26,594 bases of DNA from Haloarculaceae archaeon (GCA_028274885.1 JAQCMX010000106.1:1-26594), one strand, 5' to 3'; shown: positions 6,349-15,428, counted from the stretch's first letter. Translations and numbers: made by a program. Notes: generated by a model from the letters alone, not told the origin.

Positions 6349-9300
6349 CGTCCCCCAACACCTCCGGAGCGTCGTCGCTCGCTGCATGCGCTTCGAGATC
6401 CCCGTCCACCTGGAGGTTAAGATCGCGGAGTTGATCCGTCGTCTGCTGGTCTGCATCCCACAACCCCCTCTCGATTGCTTCGAGCAGACTGTCGGTGATA
6501 CTTTCGAGTGCCCACGGGTTCACCTCCCGGAGCCAGTCCTGGCGGTCCTCGTCGAAGGCGTATTTATCGGCCACCTCCTCCCAGAGCGTATCACTGACGA
6601 CACCGGTGGTCGCGTCCCACCCCAACGCCACGTCGACAGTCGAGGAGAGGTCACCCGCGCCCTTGTACCCGTGTTCTTCCATGGACGCCAGCCACTCCGG
6701 ATTGAGCACACGTGCCCGCATCGCCTTGCGGACTTTCTCCTCGTTCGTGTACACCGAGACGTTGTCCGGGTCGCTCGAATCCCCAACGTACGATGCCGGC
6801 TCCTCGCCGGCAATCTCGGAGACGGCGGTGATAAACCCACCGTGGAATGCGTACCAGTCGGAGCTGTCGAACTCGTCCTGTTCGGCGGTGTCCTCGATTT
6901 TGACCGTCGCGTCGACACTGGCGAGTCGGCGCTCGAAGGCGTCGTGTGCCTCGGAGACCTTGCCACGACTGCCGAGGGCGTACCCACCCCACTGCACGTA
7001 CACATCAGCGAGATCAGACCGCCCCTCCCAGTTTCCTTCGTCGACAGCCTTGTTGGTGCCAGCACCGTACCCGCCAGGTGTGGTCGTGAAGACACGGTGT
7101 TTTGCGGTCGCCTCCGGTGTCTCGATCCCCTCGGATTCGAGTCGGGCCATCTCCTCTTCGACGTGTTTTTTGACGTAGTTCCGGTCGTGGGGTTCATCGA
7201 GTGCGACGACGGCATCGACTGCGTCGTGGATGACACCCGCGGCCTGCGGGAAGGCGTCGCGAAACAGACCCGACACACGTGTCGTCACGTCGATCCGAGG
7301 TCGGTCCAGTTCCGTCAGCGGGATCGGATTTACATCGTCGATACGGCCGGCGTCGGTCCACTCGGGTTCGACGCCCATCAGCGCGAGCACCTGTGCAATC
7401 GTCTCACCGCGTGTCCGGACAGTCGGTGTCCCCCAGGCCACCACACCCACCTCTTCGGGATACTCACCCTCGTCGTCGTGGTGGCGCTTTGCGATGCCAT
7501 CGGCCACATCGCTGCCGACCTGCCAGGCACTCTTGGCGGGGATCTTCCGCGGATCGATCGTGTAGAAGTTCCGCGCTGTCGGCAGGAGGTCGACACCGCC
7601 TCGTGTCGGTGCGCCGCTTCCGCCAGGTGGGACGTACTCGCCGGCAAGCGCGTCGACAGTCCGAGGGATCTCGTCTTCTGCCCCTCGGACCCGCGGTGCC
7701 GCCTCCGTACAGATAAAGGAGAGCACCTCCCGCAGGTCGTCGTGTGCGCCCGAGCGGGCACGTGCGTCTCCGAGCGGGTCGATATCGACGACGAGGAGAT
7801 TCATATTGAGCTCGTCGTCGGCTTCGGCCGCTGCCTCCGAGGCCGGGATATCGAAGCTCTCCTCGGCGAGCCTTTCAACGAGTGAGAGACTGGTCTCGTA
7901 TACCTCGTCCGCCGCTGTTGCGAACGTCATCCCGAGCGTCTCGTCGTAGGTTCCGGGTTCGTCGAGCATCCGCTGGTAGTCGACACCGAGGACACCTGCC
8001 ACGCTCTCACGGAGGCTCGGACTCCCGGGATTTTCCAGCCTCGTGAGCGCAACGAGATACTCGACGAGGCGCTCTCTCTCCGGCGGTTCGCTCATGGTGT
8101 GTAACCCCAGCCGGATCTGGGTGGTCTTTACATCCGTCAGGTACTCGTGGACGCGCTCGACGAGTTCCTCGATACCGACGTCGTCGCCATCGACACCACC
8201 TTCTGCGAGAGTCGTTCCCGCCGCCTCCGGACCACGGACCTCCACTTGCCCCTCGATACTGCCCTCGATTCCGAGTTCGACCGCGAGGTCGAGTTCGTCG
8301 ACCGTCTCGCGTATGAGTGCTTCGAGGTGGTCGCCCTCGTCGGTCCGCGCGTCAGCCATCCCGGCCTCCCGGTACTGGTCGGCCAGCGCTTCGAGTTCGG
8401 CGAGTTCGTCGTAGGTCCCGGCGTTTGACATCACCGGCGTGAGATAGTCGACGACCGCCGCGTAGGACCGTCGCTTGGCCTGTGTTCCTTCCCCCGGATT
8501 GTTGATGATGTATGGGTAGATGTTCGGGAGGTCCGCGACCAGCTGGTCCGGGGCGCTTTTCTTGCCGAGCCCGACGGTTTTGCCGGGAAGCCACTCCAGA
8601 CTACCGTGTGTCCCGAGGTGGACGACCGCGTCGGCCTCGTACGCGTTCCTGAGCCACGCGTAGAATGCAACGTAATCGTGTGGTGGCTGGAGATTCGAGT
8701 CGTGGTACACCTTCGACGGCTCCATGCCGAACCCACGGGGTGGCTGTACCGTGACGAGTACGTTTCCGAACTCGATGCCCGGAATCGCAAACGGTCGAGC
8801 GGGCGGACTCCCCCACTCCTCGGTGACCGCTGACCGGAACTGTTCGTCCATGCCGGCAAACCACTCGCCGTACTGCTCGGGAGAGACGGTGTCGACGCTT
8901 CGTTCGCGGACGTCCTCGGGTGCGACCCAGCGGTCATCGAGCGTGAGCTGTGCGGTCAGCTGTTCGACGAGTGCCTGCCCGCTCTGGGGGCGTGTCTCAC
9001 CGACGTCGTACCCCCGCGTCCGGAGTTCGTCGAGGAGATTGACTGTACTCTCGGGGCTGTCGAGTCCGAACGCGGTGCCGATGCCGTCGTCACTCGGGGG
9101 GTAATTGTGTAAGACGACAGCGACCTGTTTGTCCTCATTTGGCGTGTACCGAAGCTCCGCCCAGTTCACGGCCAACCGGGCGGCGTGGTCCACCCGGTCT
9201 GCTATCGGGAAGTGCTGTTTGGGCGCACTGCCGATGTCTGCCTCGTCTTCGGTTCGTTCCTTGCCGCTGATCGGGTGGGTGATGACGTTGCCGTCGAACT

Positions 9301-10222
9301 CGGGGAGTGCGACCGAGAGTGCGAGTTCAAACCCCATCACACCGGTGTCGCTTCCCTCGTATCGGGAGCGCGAGCGCATCGTCGTTATCGTCTGGATGAC
9401 AGGTACGCCGAGTCGGTCGAGAAAGACATCCGTGGCCCCTTCCCCCTCGTCGCTGGCGTCGCGTCCGCGTTCGTCCATCGACAGTGAGAACATAAACGAG
9501 GAGAGAACGGCGTCGACGACCGGCTCCCCGCCGTCGAGTAGCCACTCCTCGGTCACACGCTCTGCGCTCCACTGGCCGTCGGTCTCTGTCGCCGGATTAC
9601 AGAAGATCGGGAGCGCGTTCGCCCCCTGTGACTCGATAGCCCGTACCTGTGCATCGACGTACCGCGTGTTCTCGTGTGTCCAGTGGGATTCGTAAAACCA
9701 GATCGCAACTGTCGGTCTCTCCGGGTCGAACGTGGCGCGCAACTCCTCGTAGGTGATGCCGGGGTGGTCGGGGTGGTAGACCCCTTCCGTGGGCAGTGCC
9801 ACCGGGTCGTCGTACGGCACGTCCCCTTTTCCGTACTCGTCCGCGAGGAATCGGAGACAGTTCGTGACGTTACTCGTGCCACCCTTTTCGAGATACTCGT
9901 ACACCCGCTTTCTGTCCGCCGTAGGAACGGAGGTATCGTCGATGGCGTAGCCGTCGCCGGTCGATTTGACGACCAGTGGCACCCCCTCCTCGTGGAGCCG
10001 GGAGACGGCGTGGTCGTACCCTGGCATGCTCTCTTCGGCCCCGTGCAGCCAGAACACGACCGCTGTCGCCGCCGTGAGCTCGTCGACAAAGGCGTCGACA
10101 GCAGCCTGTTCGTCGAGATCACTCTCTGAACGGACGACGAGGTCAATACCGAGGTCGGTCGCGGCGCGCTGGATAGCTCCGAGTTCGTTTTCGGTCGCTG
10201 TGTATAATCCGATTGTTGGCAT
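6341..10222 (-). CDS. cobN: Cobaltochelatase large subunit CobN
   Basis: The H-type subunit of an ATP-dependent tetrapyrrole metal chelatase (CobN/BchH/ChlH family). It binds the ring and inserts the metal with the help of an AAA+/VWA subunit. The 1293 residues match the family length. Visible signatures are VVHLGTHGSLEWLPGKTVGLGKKSAPD (about residue 535-560, shortened), NIYPYIINNPGEG right after, TTRVSGLFRDAFPQ (~980) and the C-terminal region GWDATTGVVSD...LWEEVADKY. The start ATG 10222 gives MPTIGLYTATENELG, a normal beginning. Longer in-frame starts lie inside the divergent chelatase gene and are not credible. It is divergent from the ChlID-type gene, with a shared operator between them. 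In the aerobic pathway CobN acts on hydrogenobyrinate diamide. Confidence 0.97.
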   Translation of the reverse strand: MPTIGLYTATENELGAIQRAATDLGIDLVVRSESDLDEQAAVDAFVDELTAATAVVFWLHGAEESMPGYDHAVSRLHEEGVPLVVKSTGDGYAIDDTSVPTADRKRVYEYLEKGGTSNVTNCLRFLADEYGKGDVPYDDPVALPTEGVYHPDHPGITYEELRATFDPERPTVAIWFYESHWTHENTRYVDAQVRAIESQGANALPIFCNPATETDGQWSAERVTEEWLLDGGEPVVDAVLSSFMFSLSMDERGRDASDEGEGATDVFLDRLGVPVIQTITTMRSRSRYEGSDTGVMGFELALSVALPEFDGNVITHPISGKERTEDEADIGSAPKQHFPIADRVDHAARLAVNWAELRYTPNEDKQVAVVLHNYPPSDDGIGTAFGLDSPESTVNLLDELRTRGYDVGETRPQSGQALVEQLTAQLTLDDRWVAPEDVRERSVDTVSPEQYGEWFAGMDEQFRSAVTEEWGSPPARPFAIPGIEFGNVLVTVQPPRGFGMEPSKVYHDSNLQPPHDYVAFYAWLRNAYEADAVVHLGTHGSLEWLPGKTVGLGKKSAPDQLVADLPNIYPYIINNPGEGTQAKRRSYAAVVDYLTPVMSNAGTYDELAELEALADQYREAGMADARTDEGDHLEALIRETVDELDLAVELGIEGSIEGQVEVRGPEAAGTTLAEGGVDGDDVGIEELVERVHEYLTDVKTTQIRLGLHTMSEPPERERLVEYLVALTRLENPGSPSLRESVAGVLGVDYQRMLDEPGTYDETLGMTFATAADEVYETSLSLVERLAEESFDIPASEAAAEADDELNMNLLVVDIDPLGDARARSGAHDDLREVLSFICTEAAPRVRGAEDEIPRTVDALAGEYVPPGGSGAPTRGGVDLLPTARNFYTIDPRKIPAKSAWQVGSDVADGIAKRHHDDEGEYPEEVGVVAWGTPTVRTRGETIAQVLALMGVEPEWTDAGRIDDVNPIPLTELDRPRIDVTTRVSGLFRDAFPQAAGVIHDAVDAVVALDEPHDRNYVKKHVEEEMARLESEGIETPEATAKHRVFTTTPGGYGAGTNKAVDEGNWEGRSDLADVYVQWGGYALGSRGKVSEAHDAFERRLASVDATVKIEDTAEQDEFDSSDWYAFHGGFITAVSEIAGEEPASYVGDSSDPDNVSVYTNEEKVRKAMRARVLNPEWLASMEEHGYKGAGDLSSTVDVALGWDATTGVVSDTLWEEVADKYAFDEDRQDWLREVNPWALESITDSLLEAIERGLWDADQQTTDQLRDLNLQVDGDLEAHAASDDAPEVLGDDD

Positions 10223-10256
10223 AACGTTGTTAAACCCTTGTTGCTTTAGTACAATT
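10223..10256. promoter_or_regulatory. Divergent promoter region, cobN / chelatase AAA+ gene
   Basis: Only 34 bases separate the two start codons. TTGTTAAAC (10227-10235) is a weak TATA-like element for the rightward gene, and TACTAAAG on the opposite strand one for the leftward gene. A half-site-like GTTGTTAAACCCTTGTTG repeat precedes the dyad at 10252. Both transcripts would be leaderless or nearly so (inference). Confidence 0.4.
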
Positions 10257-10263
10257 ATGGTTG
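10252..10263 (+). promoter_or_regulatory. Candidate cobalamin-regulon operator, site 3 (cobN / ChlID divergent)
   Basis: CAATTATGGTTG fits CAAnnWnGGTTG. It spans the ATG (10257-10259) of the rightward chelatase gene and lies 30 bases upstream of the cobN start. A single bound protein could therefore control both directions. The overlap with a start codon makes chance matching somewhat more likely than at the other sites. Confidence 0.45.
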
Positions 10264-12443
10264 TACACGGCGAATGTAAAAATCCTTCGCACGACCGGGG
10301 CACCAGGCTCGCTTTCGGGGAAATCGTCGGCCAGGACGAACTCAAGACAGCTTTACTCGCGGTTGCCACAAACGACGGACTGGACGGGCTCCTCGTCCAG
10401 GGCGAGAAGGGGACTGCGAAGTCGACGGCCGTGCGCGCGCTGACCGACCTCCTTCCCACACAGACCGTTGTCGAGGGCTGTCCGTACGGTTGTCCGCCGG
10501 ACCGACCCGGGTTGCAGTGTCCCGACTGCCAGGAGCGCAGTGACCTGTCGACCGTCGAGCGGTCGGTACCGCTGGTCACACTGCCCCTGGGTGCGACCCG
10601 CGAGCGGGTCGTCGGAACGCTCTCGGTTGCAGACGCCCTCTCGGGCGAGTTTGCGTTCGACCCTGGACTGCTCGCCCGCGCGAACCGGGGTATCCTCTAC
10701 GTCGATGAGGTGAATCTCCTCGACGACCATCTGGTGGATATTCTTCTGGACGCGGCAGCAGACGGGATAAACCGCGTCGAGCGTGACGGGGTCAGCATCA
10801 CACACCCCGCAGACTTCACGATAGTCGGAACGATGAACCCCGAGGAAGGGGAGCTCCGTCCGCAGTTGCGTGACCGCTTTGCCCTCCAGGCAACAGTGAC
10901 TGGCTGTCGTGACATCGAGAAACGCGTCGAGATTATCGAACGCGCGACGGACCGCTCAGAGCCAGACGATCCCGACCGACCAGCAGAGAAATCGACAGTA
11001 GCGTACAGACGACAGCTTCTCGAGGCTCGAAATCGGCTCGGAGACGTCGTGCTGGCTGAGGAGTTCGTGAGAGAAATCGCCAAACTGTGCCGTGAGGCCG
11101 GCGTCGACGGCCACCGGGGGGACATTGCGACGGCCCGCGCTGCGGTCACCTTCGCGGCGCTGGGCGGCCGACAGAAGGTGATCGAGGGTGACATCCGAAA
11201 GGCGGCGGCGTTCGCGCTTCCACACCGGCTCCAGTCTCGGCCGTTCGACGATGCCCCTGACGCCGAAGAGTTGCTCGACGAGCAGTTCGATAAACAAGGG
11301 GCAGACACGGAGGGCCAACAGGGCGAGGAAACTCCGGAGCAGCGCGGTGCGTCGGCGGAAAACGATACTGCGGAGTCACCAGGCGATGAGAGTGAACAAC
11401 AGACACCGGATACAGAGCGCCCCGAAAGGACCGAACCGACGGGCGGTGAGGGGGACAAATCGGAGACGGGACGGGACGAAGATAACAGCGAGGGGTCCCC
11501 AGCAACAGCCTCGTCGAGCCAATCCCCGGAGAACAGTCCCACCGACGCCGGTCGGAATCCAGGCGGGTCCCCGGGTGACGGGTCCGAGAGCGGCAGGGAC
11601 CAGACCGGAGCGCACCCGGTGGAACAAGCCGAAGACACGCCGCTTCTTCCGGGCCAGTCCCGGGCCGACGTTGGGTCGGGGACGGCCCCAGACATCGAGC
11701 CACCGGAGATACGTACCGGGCAGACGGGGGGTGAGGGAGACCACGAGACGACAGAGCAAGTCGCCGACGGCGACGGACCGAGAGTTCGAACACGGCGGAC
11801 GGATTCGGATCAACAGATAGACGCCGCGGCCTCGGTCCGTGCCGCTGCTGCCCGTGGCGAAGCGACCGTCCGATCCCGTGACCTCCGCCAGTCGGTCCAC
11901 CGGAGCGACGCCGCAGCGCTCGTCGTCTTCGTGGTCGACGCGAGTGCGTCCATGCGTCCCGCGATGCGGGCCGCCAAGGGAACTGTCCTCGAACTATTAA
12001 AAGACGCCTACCAGCAGCGAGACGAGGTTGCATTCGTCGCGTTTGCCGGCGACGACGCGGAGGTACTTCTCCCGCCGACAGACAGCGTCACGCTGGCTGC
12101 TCGCCATCTCAAGGAACTCCCAACGGGTGACCGGACACCGCTCCCCGCAGGACTTCGCACGGCGACAGACCTGCTGGACCGAGCCGACCCTGCGTCGGCC
12201 ACCGTTGTTCTTGTCACTGACGGACGGGCAAACGTCGCAGCGGAAAGCCCACTTGACGAAACGAGAACCGCTGCGCGGAGACTGGCAAAGCGCGACGTCC
12301 ATACGGTAATTGTCGACGCCGGGTCGGACGACGAAACGGGCGTCGTAGAGCCGATACTCGATGAAACAGACGGAGAGCGGGTCCCTCTCGCTGCGCTTTC
12401 GGCTGGTCGTATCGACGCCGCGGTCGGGCGGCGCGAAAGCTGA
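10257..12443 (+). CDS. chlID: Chelatase AAA+/VWA subunit (ChlI-ChlD fusion type), likely partner of CobN
   Basis: The motor and adaptor subunit that powers CobN-type metal insertion. In 728 residues it shows a ChlI-like AAA+ module (Walker A GEKGTAKST, residues 49-57; Walker B/sensor GILYVDEVNLL ~145; GTMNPEEGELRPQLRDRFAL), a long acidic Gly/Ser/Glu/Gln linker (~345-530), and a VWA domain whose MIDAS motif DASAS lies near 561 with GDRTPLPAGL and VTDGRAN later. A four-Cys cluster (Cys75, 79, 88, 91) follows Walker A and could bind zinc. In bacterial CobNST the AAA+ and VWA parts are separate CobS and CobT; here one protein fits both roles. The start ATG 10257 gives a short leader before the AAA+ fold. 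Confidence 0.93.
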   Translation: MVVHGECKNPSHDRGTRLAFGEIVGQDELKTALLAVATNDGLDGLLVQGEKGTAKSTAVRALTDLLPTQTVVEGCPYGCPPDRPGLQCPDCQERSDLSTVERSVPLVTLPLGATRERVVGTLSVADALSGEFAFDPGLLARANRGILYVDEVNLLDDHLVDILLDAAADGINRVERDGVSITHPADFTIVGTMNPEEGELRPQLRDRFALQATVTGCRDIEKRVEIIERATDRSEPDDPDRPAEKSTVAYRRQLLEARNRLGDVVLAEEFVREIAKLCREAGVDGHRGDIATARAAVTFAALGGRQKVIEGDIRKAAAFALPHRLQSRPFDDAPDAEELLDEQFDKQGADTEGQQGEETPEQRGASAENDTAESPGDESEQQTPDTERPERTEPTGGEGDKSETGRDEDNSEGSPATASSSQSPENSPTDAGRNPGGSPGDGSESGRDQTGAHPVEQAEDTPLLPGQSRADVGSGTAPDIEPPEIRTGQTGGEGDHETTEQVADGDGPRVRTRRTDSDQQIDAAASVRAAAARGEATVRSRDLRQSVHRSDAAALVVFVVDASASMRPAMRAAKGTVLELLKDAYQQRDEVAFVAFAGDDAEVLLPPTDSVTLAARHLKELPTGDRTPLPAGLRTATDLLDRADPASATVVLVTDGRANVAAESPLDETRTAARRLAKRDVHTVIVDAGSDDETGVVEPILDETDGERVPLAALSAGRIDAAVGRRES

Positions 12444-12466
12444 TTTGAGATGGAACGAAAGTTTTA

Positions 12467-12478
12467 CAACTTTGGTTG
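12467..12478 (+). promoter_or_regulatory. Candidate cobalamin-regulon operator, site 4 (cbtB-cbtA)
   Basis: CAACTTTGGTTG is the most symmetric copy of the dyad (CAAC-N4-GTTG). It directly abuts the TATA-like AGTTTTAC (12460-12467) and ends 23 bases before the cbtB ATG, placing it between the TATA box and the expected transcription start. Confidence 0.6.
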
Positions 12479-12501
12479 ACTTTGTGCAAACGTAATTTAG
12501 A

Positions 12502-12690
12502 ATGTCGACTGCTACCGAAACAGTTCACGACAGGGTTGCACAGGCCAACAGCGAACTGACAGCGACGAAGATAGGACTCGGACTCGCGATACTTGCCTCG
12601 ATCGGATTCGTTCTGTTGTTCCTGCAGGCGCCACTGGCTCACGATGCGATGCACAACTTCCGACACGCTGCGGGCATCACCTGTCACTGA
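12502..12690 (+). CDS. cbtB: Cobalt transporter subunit CbtB
   Basis: A 62-residue single-pass membrane protein of the CbtAB cobalt-uptake system. A hydrophobic helix (~24-43) follows an N-terminal polar stretch. The C-terminal tail carries His47, His51, His55, Cys61 and His62 in HDAMHNFRHAAGITCH, the expected metal-binding pattern of CbtB. Its stop codon overlaps the cbtA start (TGATG). No Shine-Dalgarno is visible, so the mRNA is likely to have a very short leader. It is the first gene of a three-gene unit with cbtA and a ferredoxin. Confidence 0.93.
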   Translation: MSTATETVHDRVAQANSELTATKIGLGLAILASIGFVLLFLQAPLAHDAMHNFRHAAGITCH

Positions 12691-13406
12691 TGTTCTGGAA
12701 GTACTGCAAGCGCGGTGTCGCCGCCGGGACGCTCGCGGGCCTGGCTTACGGTCTCTTCGTTGCCACCGTGACCAACCCGCTGCTGGCGTATATGGAGCGA
12801 CTCTCAGATCACGGTGACGATCAGACACACACACTGTTTGAATCGACAACGGCGGCGGTGAGTGTCGGTGGCGGCGTCCTTTGGGGTATCTTCCTCGGGA
12901 CGGCTCTCGCCGTGGCCTACTACCTCCTCGAACCGGCGCTTCCGGGCAGAGGCAAACGCAAACTGTACGTGCTCGCCGGCACAGGGTTTTTTACCCTCTC
13001 GGTAGCGCCCTGGCTCGTGCTGCCACCCACCGCACCGGGGGCCGAACAGGCGCTCGGGACGACGCCCCGGATACTTCTTTATCTCGGCCTGATTGCCGGT
13101 GGCGTTGCAGTCGCTGCTCTGTCGATTTCTCTCGCCAACCGAGTCTCGACGGGACGACGGGAGCACAGCGTGGCTGCTGGCCTGGCACCAGTCCTCCTCG
13201 TGGTGTCTCTTGTCCCGCAACTGACACCCACAATCGTCTCGGCAGGCGATGTTCCAACCTCACTTTTCACCGCATATCAGAGTCTTGTGGTGCTGAGCCA
13301 GGCCTCGTTGTGGCTCCTCTTGGCTGCAAGCTACGGCTGGCTGTTGCGGTGGGACCAACCGGAGACGCCAATAAAGAACGAGAACCCCGAGTTCACCCGA
13401 TCATGA
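12690..13406 (+). CDS. cbtA: Cobalt transporter subunit CbtA
   Basis: Integral membrane protein of 238 residues, the partner of CbtB. About six hydrophobic segments can be seen (roughly 8-33, 55-80, 92-112, 125-148, 160-182 and 198-226). Between the first two, YMERLSDHGDD carries the usual polar/metal-facing loop of the family, and the first helix begins with the conserved-looking RGVAAGTLAGLAYGLF. The system is predicted from bacterial B12-regulated operons as a cobalt importer, and transport has not been shown for this protein. It is coupled by overlap on both sides. Confidence 0.92.
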   Translation: MFWKYCKRGVAAGTLAGLAYGLFVATVTNPLLAYMERLSDHGDDQTHTLFESTTAAVSVGGGVLWGIFLGTALAVAYYLLEPALPGRGKRKLYVLAGTGFFTLSVAPWLVLPPTAPGAEQALGTTPRILLYLGLIAGGVAVAALSISLANRVSTGRREHSVAAGLAPVLLVVSLVPQLTPTIVSAGDVPTSLFTAYQSLVVLSQASLWLLLAASYGWLLRWDQPETPIKNENPEFTRS

Positions 13407-13723
13407 ACGAACGAACTGCAGAACACCGCGACCGACTCGACGCACATGTGTTCGTCTGTACGAACGACAGAGACGGCGAACACGCCTGCTGTGGGGATGT
13501 CGGTGGCGAGGCAGTCGAAACGGCGGTCAAAGAGTGGTTGCGTGAGCGGGATGCCTTCTGGACAGCCGTCTCGGTGAGTACGACGAGCTGTCTGGGTCTC
13601 TGTAGCGAGAACGGAACAGCAGTCACGATCCAGCCCCAAAACGAGTGGTATTCGGACGTCAGCCCGGAGGATGTCCCCCGCCTGCTCGAAACCGCGTTCG
13701 GTCCGGATGCATCGTTAGTGTAA
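13403..13723 (+). CDS. Thioredoxin-like [2Fe-2S] ferredoxin
   Basis: 106 residues of the thioredoxin-fold 2Fe-2S ferredoxin family. Cys19 and Cys29 (or Cys30) form the first pair in VFVCTNDRDG...ACC, and Cys63 and Cys67 the second in SCLGLC. It is related to the C-terminal domain of the CbiX fusion at 15431-16654 (shared VCTN, TSCLG.C, and WY.. near the end), so the locus has both a free and a fused copy. The ATG overlaps the cbtA stop (ATGA). A role in electron delivery to corrin synthesis or to cobalt reduction is inference. Confidence 0.88.
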   Translation: MNERTAEHRDRLDAHVFVCTNDRDGEHACCGDVGGEAVETAVKEWLRERDAFWTAVSVSTTSCLGLCSENGTAVTIQPQNEWYSDVSPEDVPRLLETAFGPDASLV

Positions 13724-13813
13724 CTGTCGTCTTTGTTTTGCTGATACGGCCGTGGGTTCGCTACTCGCAGGTTTCGCGTCAGGAAGGTACGTTTGATCTG
13801 TGCCTGAAAATAC
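13724..13813. other. Convergent intergenic gap
   Basis: Ninety bases between the ferredoxin stop and the end of the leftward propeller gene. A T-rich stretch (GTCTTTGTTTTG, 13729-13740) could end rightward transcription. I see no stable hairpin. Confidence 0.3.
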
Positions 13814-15064
13814 TCACACACGATCGTACGAATCGGGACCGATCCGATAGAGGTGGGCGTTGTACGAACCGTACACTGTCTCCTGATCGTGGTAGCTGAC
13901 CGGTTCCTCGATAGCGACGACACAGTCGTCATCGATCGCCGTTGCGGTGACCACCCCATTGGCATCGTAGGTCGCTGACCGTCCGGATCCGATCTCGAAC
14001 ACGGAGAGACCGTGTGTGTTTGCATCGCGTGTCCGGAACTGCTGTGCCGCAGGCACCGCAACTCGTTCGTTGGCCCCGTCAATCCCGTGGGCAAACCCCC
14101 CGTTATCGGCCATCCAGATCCGCTCACCGACCGGCGAGAACCCGAAAACCGTGTGTTCTCTGGGGTGTAACGACTCGGTTTCCCGACTCCCGACAGCGTA
14201 CGTGTTCCCGGTCAGGAACATGACACCCTCCTCGCCGGCGTATACGTTGTTTGGATACGCATACAGCCGTTCGCCGTCGATATCTCTGGGTGTGGCAAGT
14301 GGGACCCGCCAACGCTCCGCGCCGCCACTCTCCAGTCGATAGCCACGGAAGTCGCCGTGGCAGGCGAGCGCCACCCCGTCCGTGCAAAGTGAGACGTCAC
14401 CGACCCGTCGCTGGCCGCCCGTCCCCGGGTCCCAGTGGTACCGTTGCGCACCGCTCTCGCTGTCGAGGACGACGAGTCCGTGCTGGTGCTCACCGGAACA
14501 CCGGTTGTACGCGACGGCAATCCGATCACCGTCCCCGTCGAGCGTAATCGGTGAGGCGTCGGTCTCGTGAGTCCAGCGAACGGTGCCGTCTCCTTCGAAC
14601 GCATAGACGATGCTTCGAAACGACCGCGAGTCGCCGTCGCGCTCGTACCGCCGGGCCGCGACGCAGATGACCTCTCCGGCCTGTTCGATATCCACGACGA
14701 ATGGAAGAAAGAACCGACTCTCCTTCGAAGGCGGCCCGATATCGTCGACGGTCTCGTACTGCCAACAAAGCGTCCCTGACCCGGTGTCGTAACACCGAAC
14801 CGCCCCAGTTGGACTCCGTTCACCGACAACTATCCAGTCGTTGACAGGTTCAACTGTGACGACAGCGTCCCCGGCAGCCCTCGGGGTCGCCCGCCATTGC
14901 TCGTCCAACCGTTCCCGTCCGAACGCTGCGACAGCCCCATCCGCGGTACCGGCCACGACCAACCCCTCGGTCAAACCGACCGCCGATCGTCGGCCGGCGT
15001 GGCGCGTGCCCGTCGGAGAGATATCGCCAAGGTGACGTGTCCGGTGGGTGCCGACTTCACTCAT
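13814..15064 (-). CDS. PQQ-like beta-propeller protein of the cobalamin operon
   Basis: 416 residues of repeated beta-strand units typical of PQQ/WD-like propellers: VVAGTADGAVAAF, WIVVGERSPTGAVRCYDTGSG, IVYAFEGDGTVRWTHETD (shortened), LVVLDSESGAQRY and so on, about six or seven blades. There is no signal peptide, lipobox or membrane helix, so it should stay in the cytoplasm, unlike BamB-type proteins. The start at 15064 overlaps the stop of the DUF3209 gene by eight bases (ATGAGTGA). The 16 residues before it in the same frame are rejected. It is the last gene of the big leftward unit. Its function is unknown, and a scaffold or ligand sensor for the pathway is only a guess. Confidence 0.85.
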   Translation of the reverse strand: MSEVGTHRTRHLGDISPTGTRHAGRRSAVGLTEGLVVAGTADGAVAAFGRERLDEQWRATPRAAGDAVVTVEPVNDWIVVGERSPTGAVRCYDTGSGTLCWQYETVDDIGPPSKESRFFLPFVVDIEQAGEVICVAARRYERDGDSRSFRSIVYAFEGDGTVRWTHETDASPITLDGDGDRIAVAYNRCSGEHQHGLVVLDSESGAQRYHWDPGTGGQRRVGDVSLCTDGVALACHGDFRGYRLESGGAERWRVPLATPRDIDGERLYAYPNNVYAGEEGVMFLTGNTYAVGSRETESLHPREHTVFGFSPVGERIWMADNGGFAHGIDGANERVAVPAAQQFRTRDANTHGLSVFEIGSGRSATYDANGVVTATAIDDDCVVAIEEPVSYHDQETVYGSYNAHLYRIGPDSYDRV

Positions 15065-15428
15065 CGACAGGGAACGCCTCGTGGAGCACGTCGTGTGCCT
15101 CTCCGAGTCCATCGAGCACGCCCTCGCCCTGGCTGGTCAGTCGATGGACGGCCTGTTCGGCATCACGGACGGCAACGAGGCGGCCACGGAGATAGTCATA
15201 CTCCGGATCGGACTCGTCAGCGGTCGCAATCTCCTCTTCGAGATCGACGAGTGCGGCGTCGAGGTGGCGTTCGATTTCGGAAAACGTCTCCGCGTTTGCC
15301 AGCGCCTCGATCGGTCCCTCGAGATGGCCGTCGAGTTCCTGCTTTGCGTGTTCGCGTGCGCTCTTGTCCTCTGTGCCGAGCACGTTCATCAGCCCGAGTC
15401 GTAGTGCTTCAAGTTCGTGACAACTCAT
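15057..15428 (-). CDS. DUF3209 family protein
   Basis: A 123-residue, very acidic, all-helical-looking protein starting MSCHELEALRLGLMN. I recognise it as the DUF3209 family, which I know mainly from haloarchaeal cobalamin clusters. The Cys3-His4 pair at the N-terminus is a possible metal ligand. No catalytic motif is evident. It lies two bases after the CbiX-ferredoxin fusion stop and overlaps the propeller gene. The start is ATG 15428; upstream residues in the same frame are shadow of the cbiX 3' end. Its steady linkage to cbiX suggests a cobalt-handling accessory (inference). Confidence 0.85.
   Translation of the reverse strand: MSCHELEALRLGLMNVLGTEDKSAREHAKQELDGHLEGPIEALANAETFSEIERHLDAALVDLEEEIATADESDPEYDYLRGRLVAVRDAEQAVHRLTSQGEGVLDGLGEAHDVLHEAFPVDE

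Noticed and set aside
5744..7885. Long rightward open frame (713 codons) opposite cobN and cbiC
   Set aside because: It is a mirror of the strong codon bias of cobN. The peptide is rich in Arg, Val and Cys, has no domain, and crosses two real genes.
9966..10256. Upstream extension of the ChlID-type gene
   Set aside because: It is antisense to the cobN start and gives low-complexity Ser/Thr sequence. The AAA+ fold starts right after 10257.
10223..10579. Upstream extension of cobN by 119 codons
   Set aside because: It lies inside the divergent chelatase gene. The extra residues are Ser/Arg-rich shadow sequence, and cobN proteins begin at MPTIGLYTATEN.
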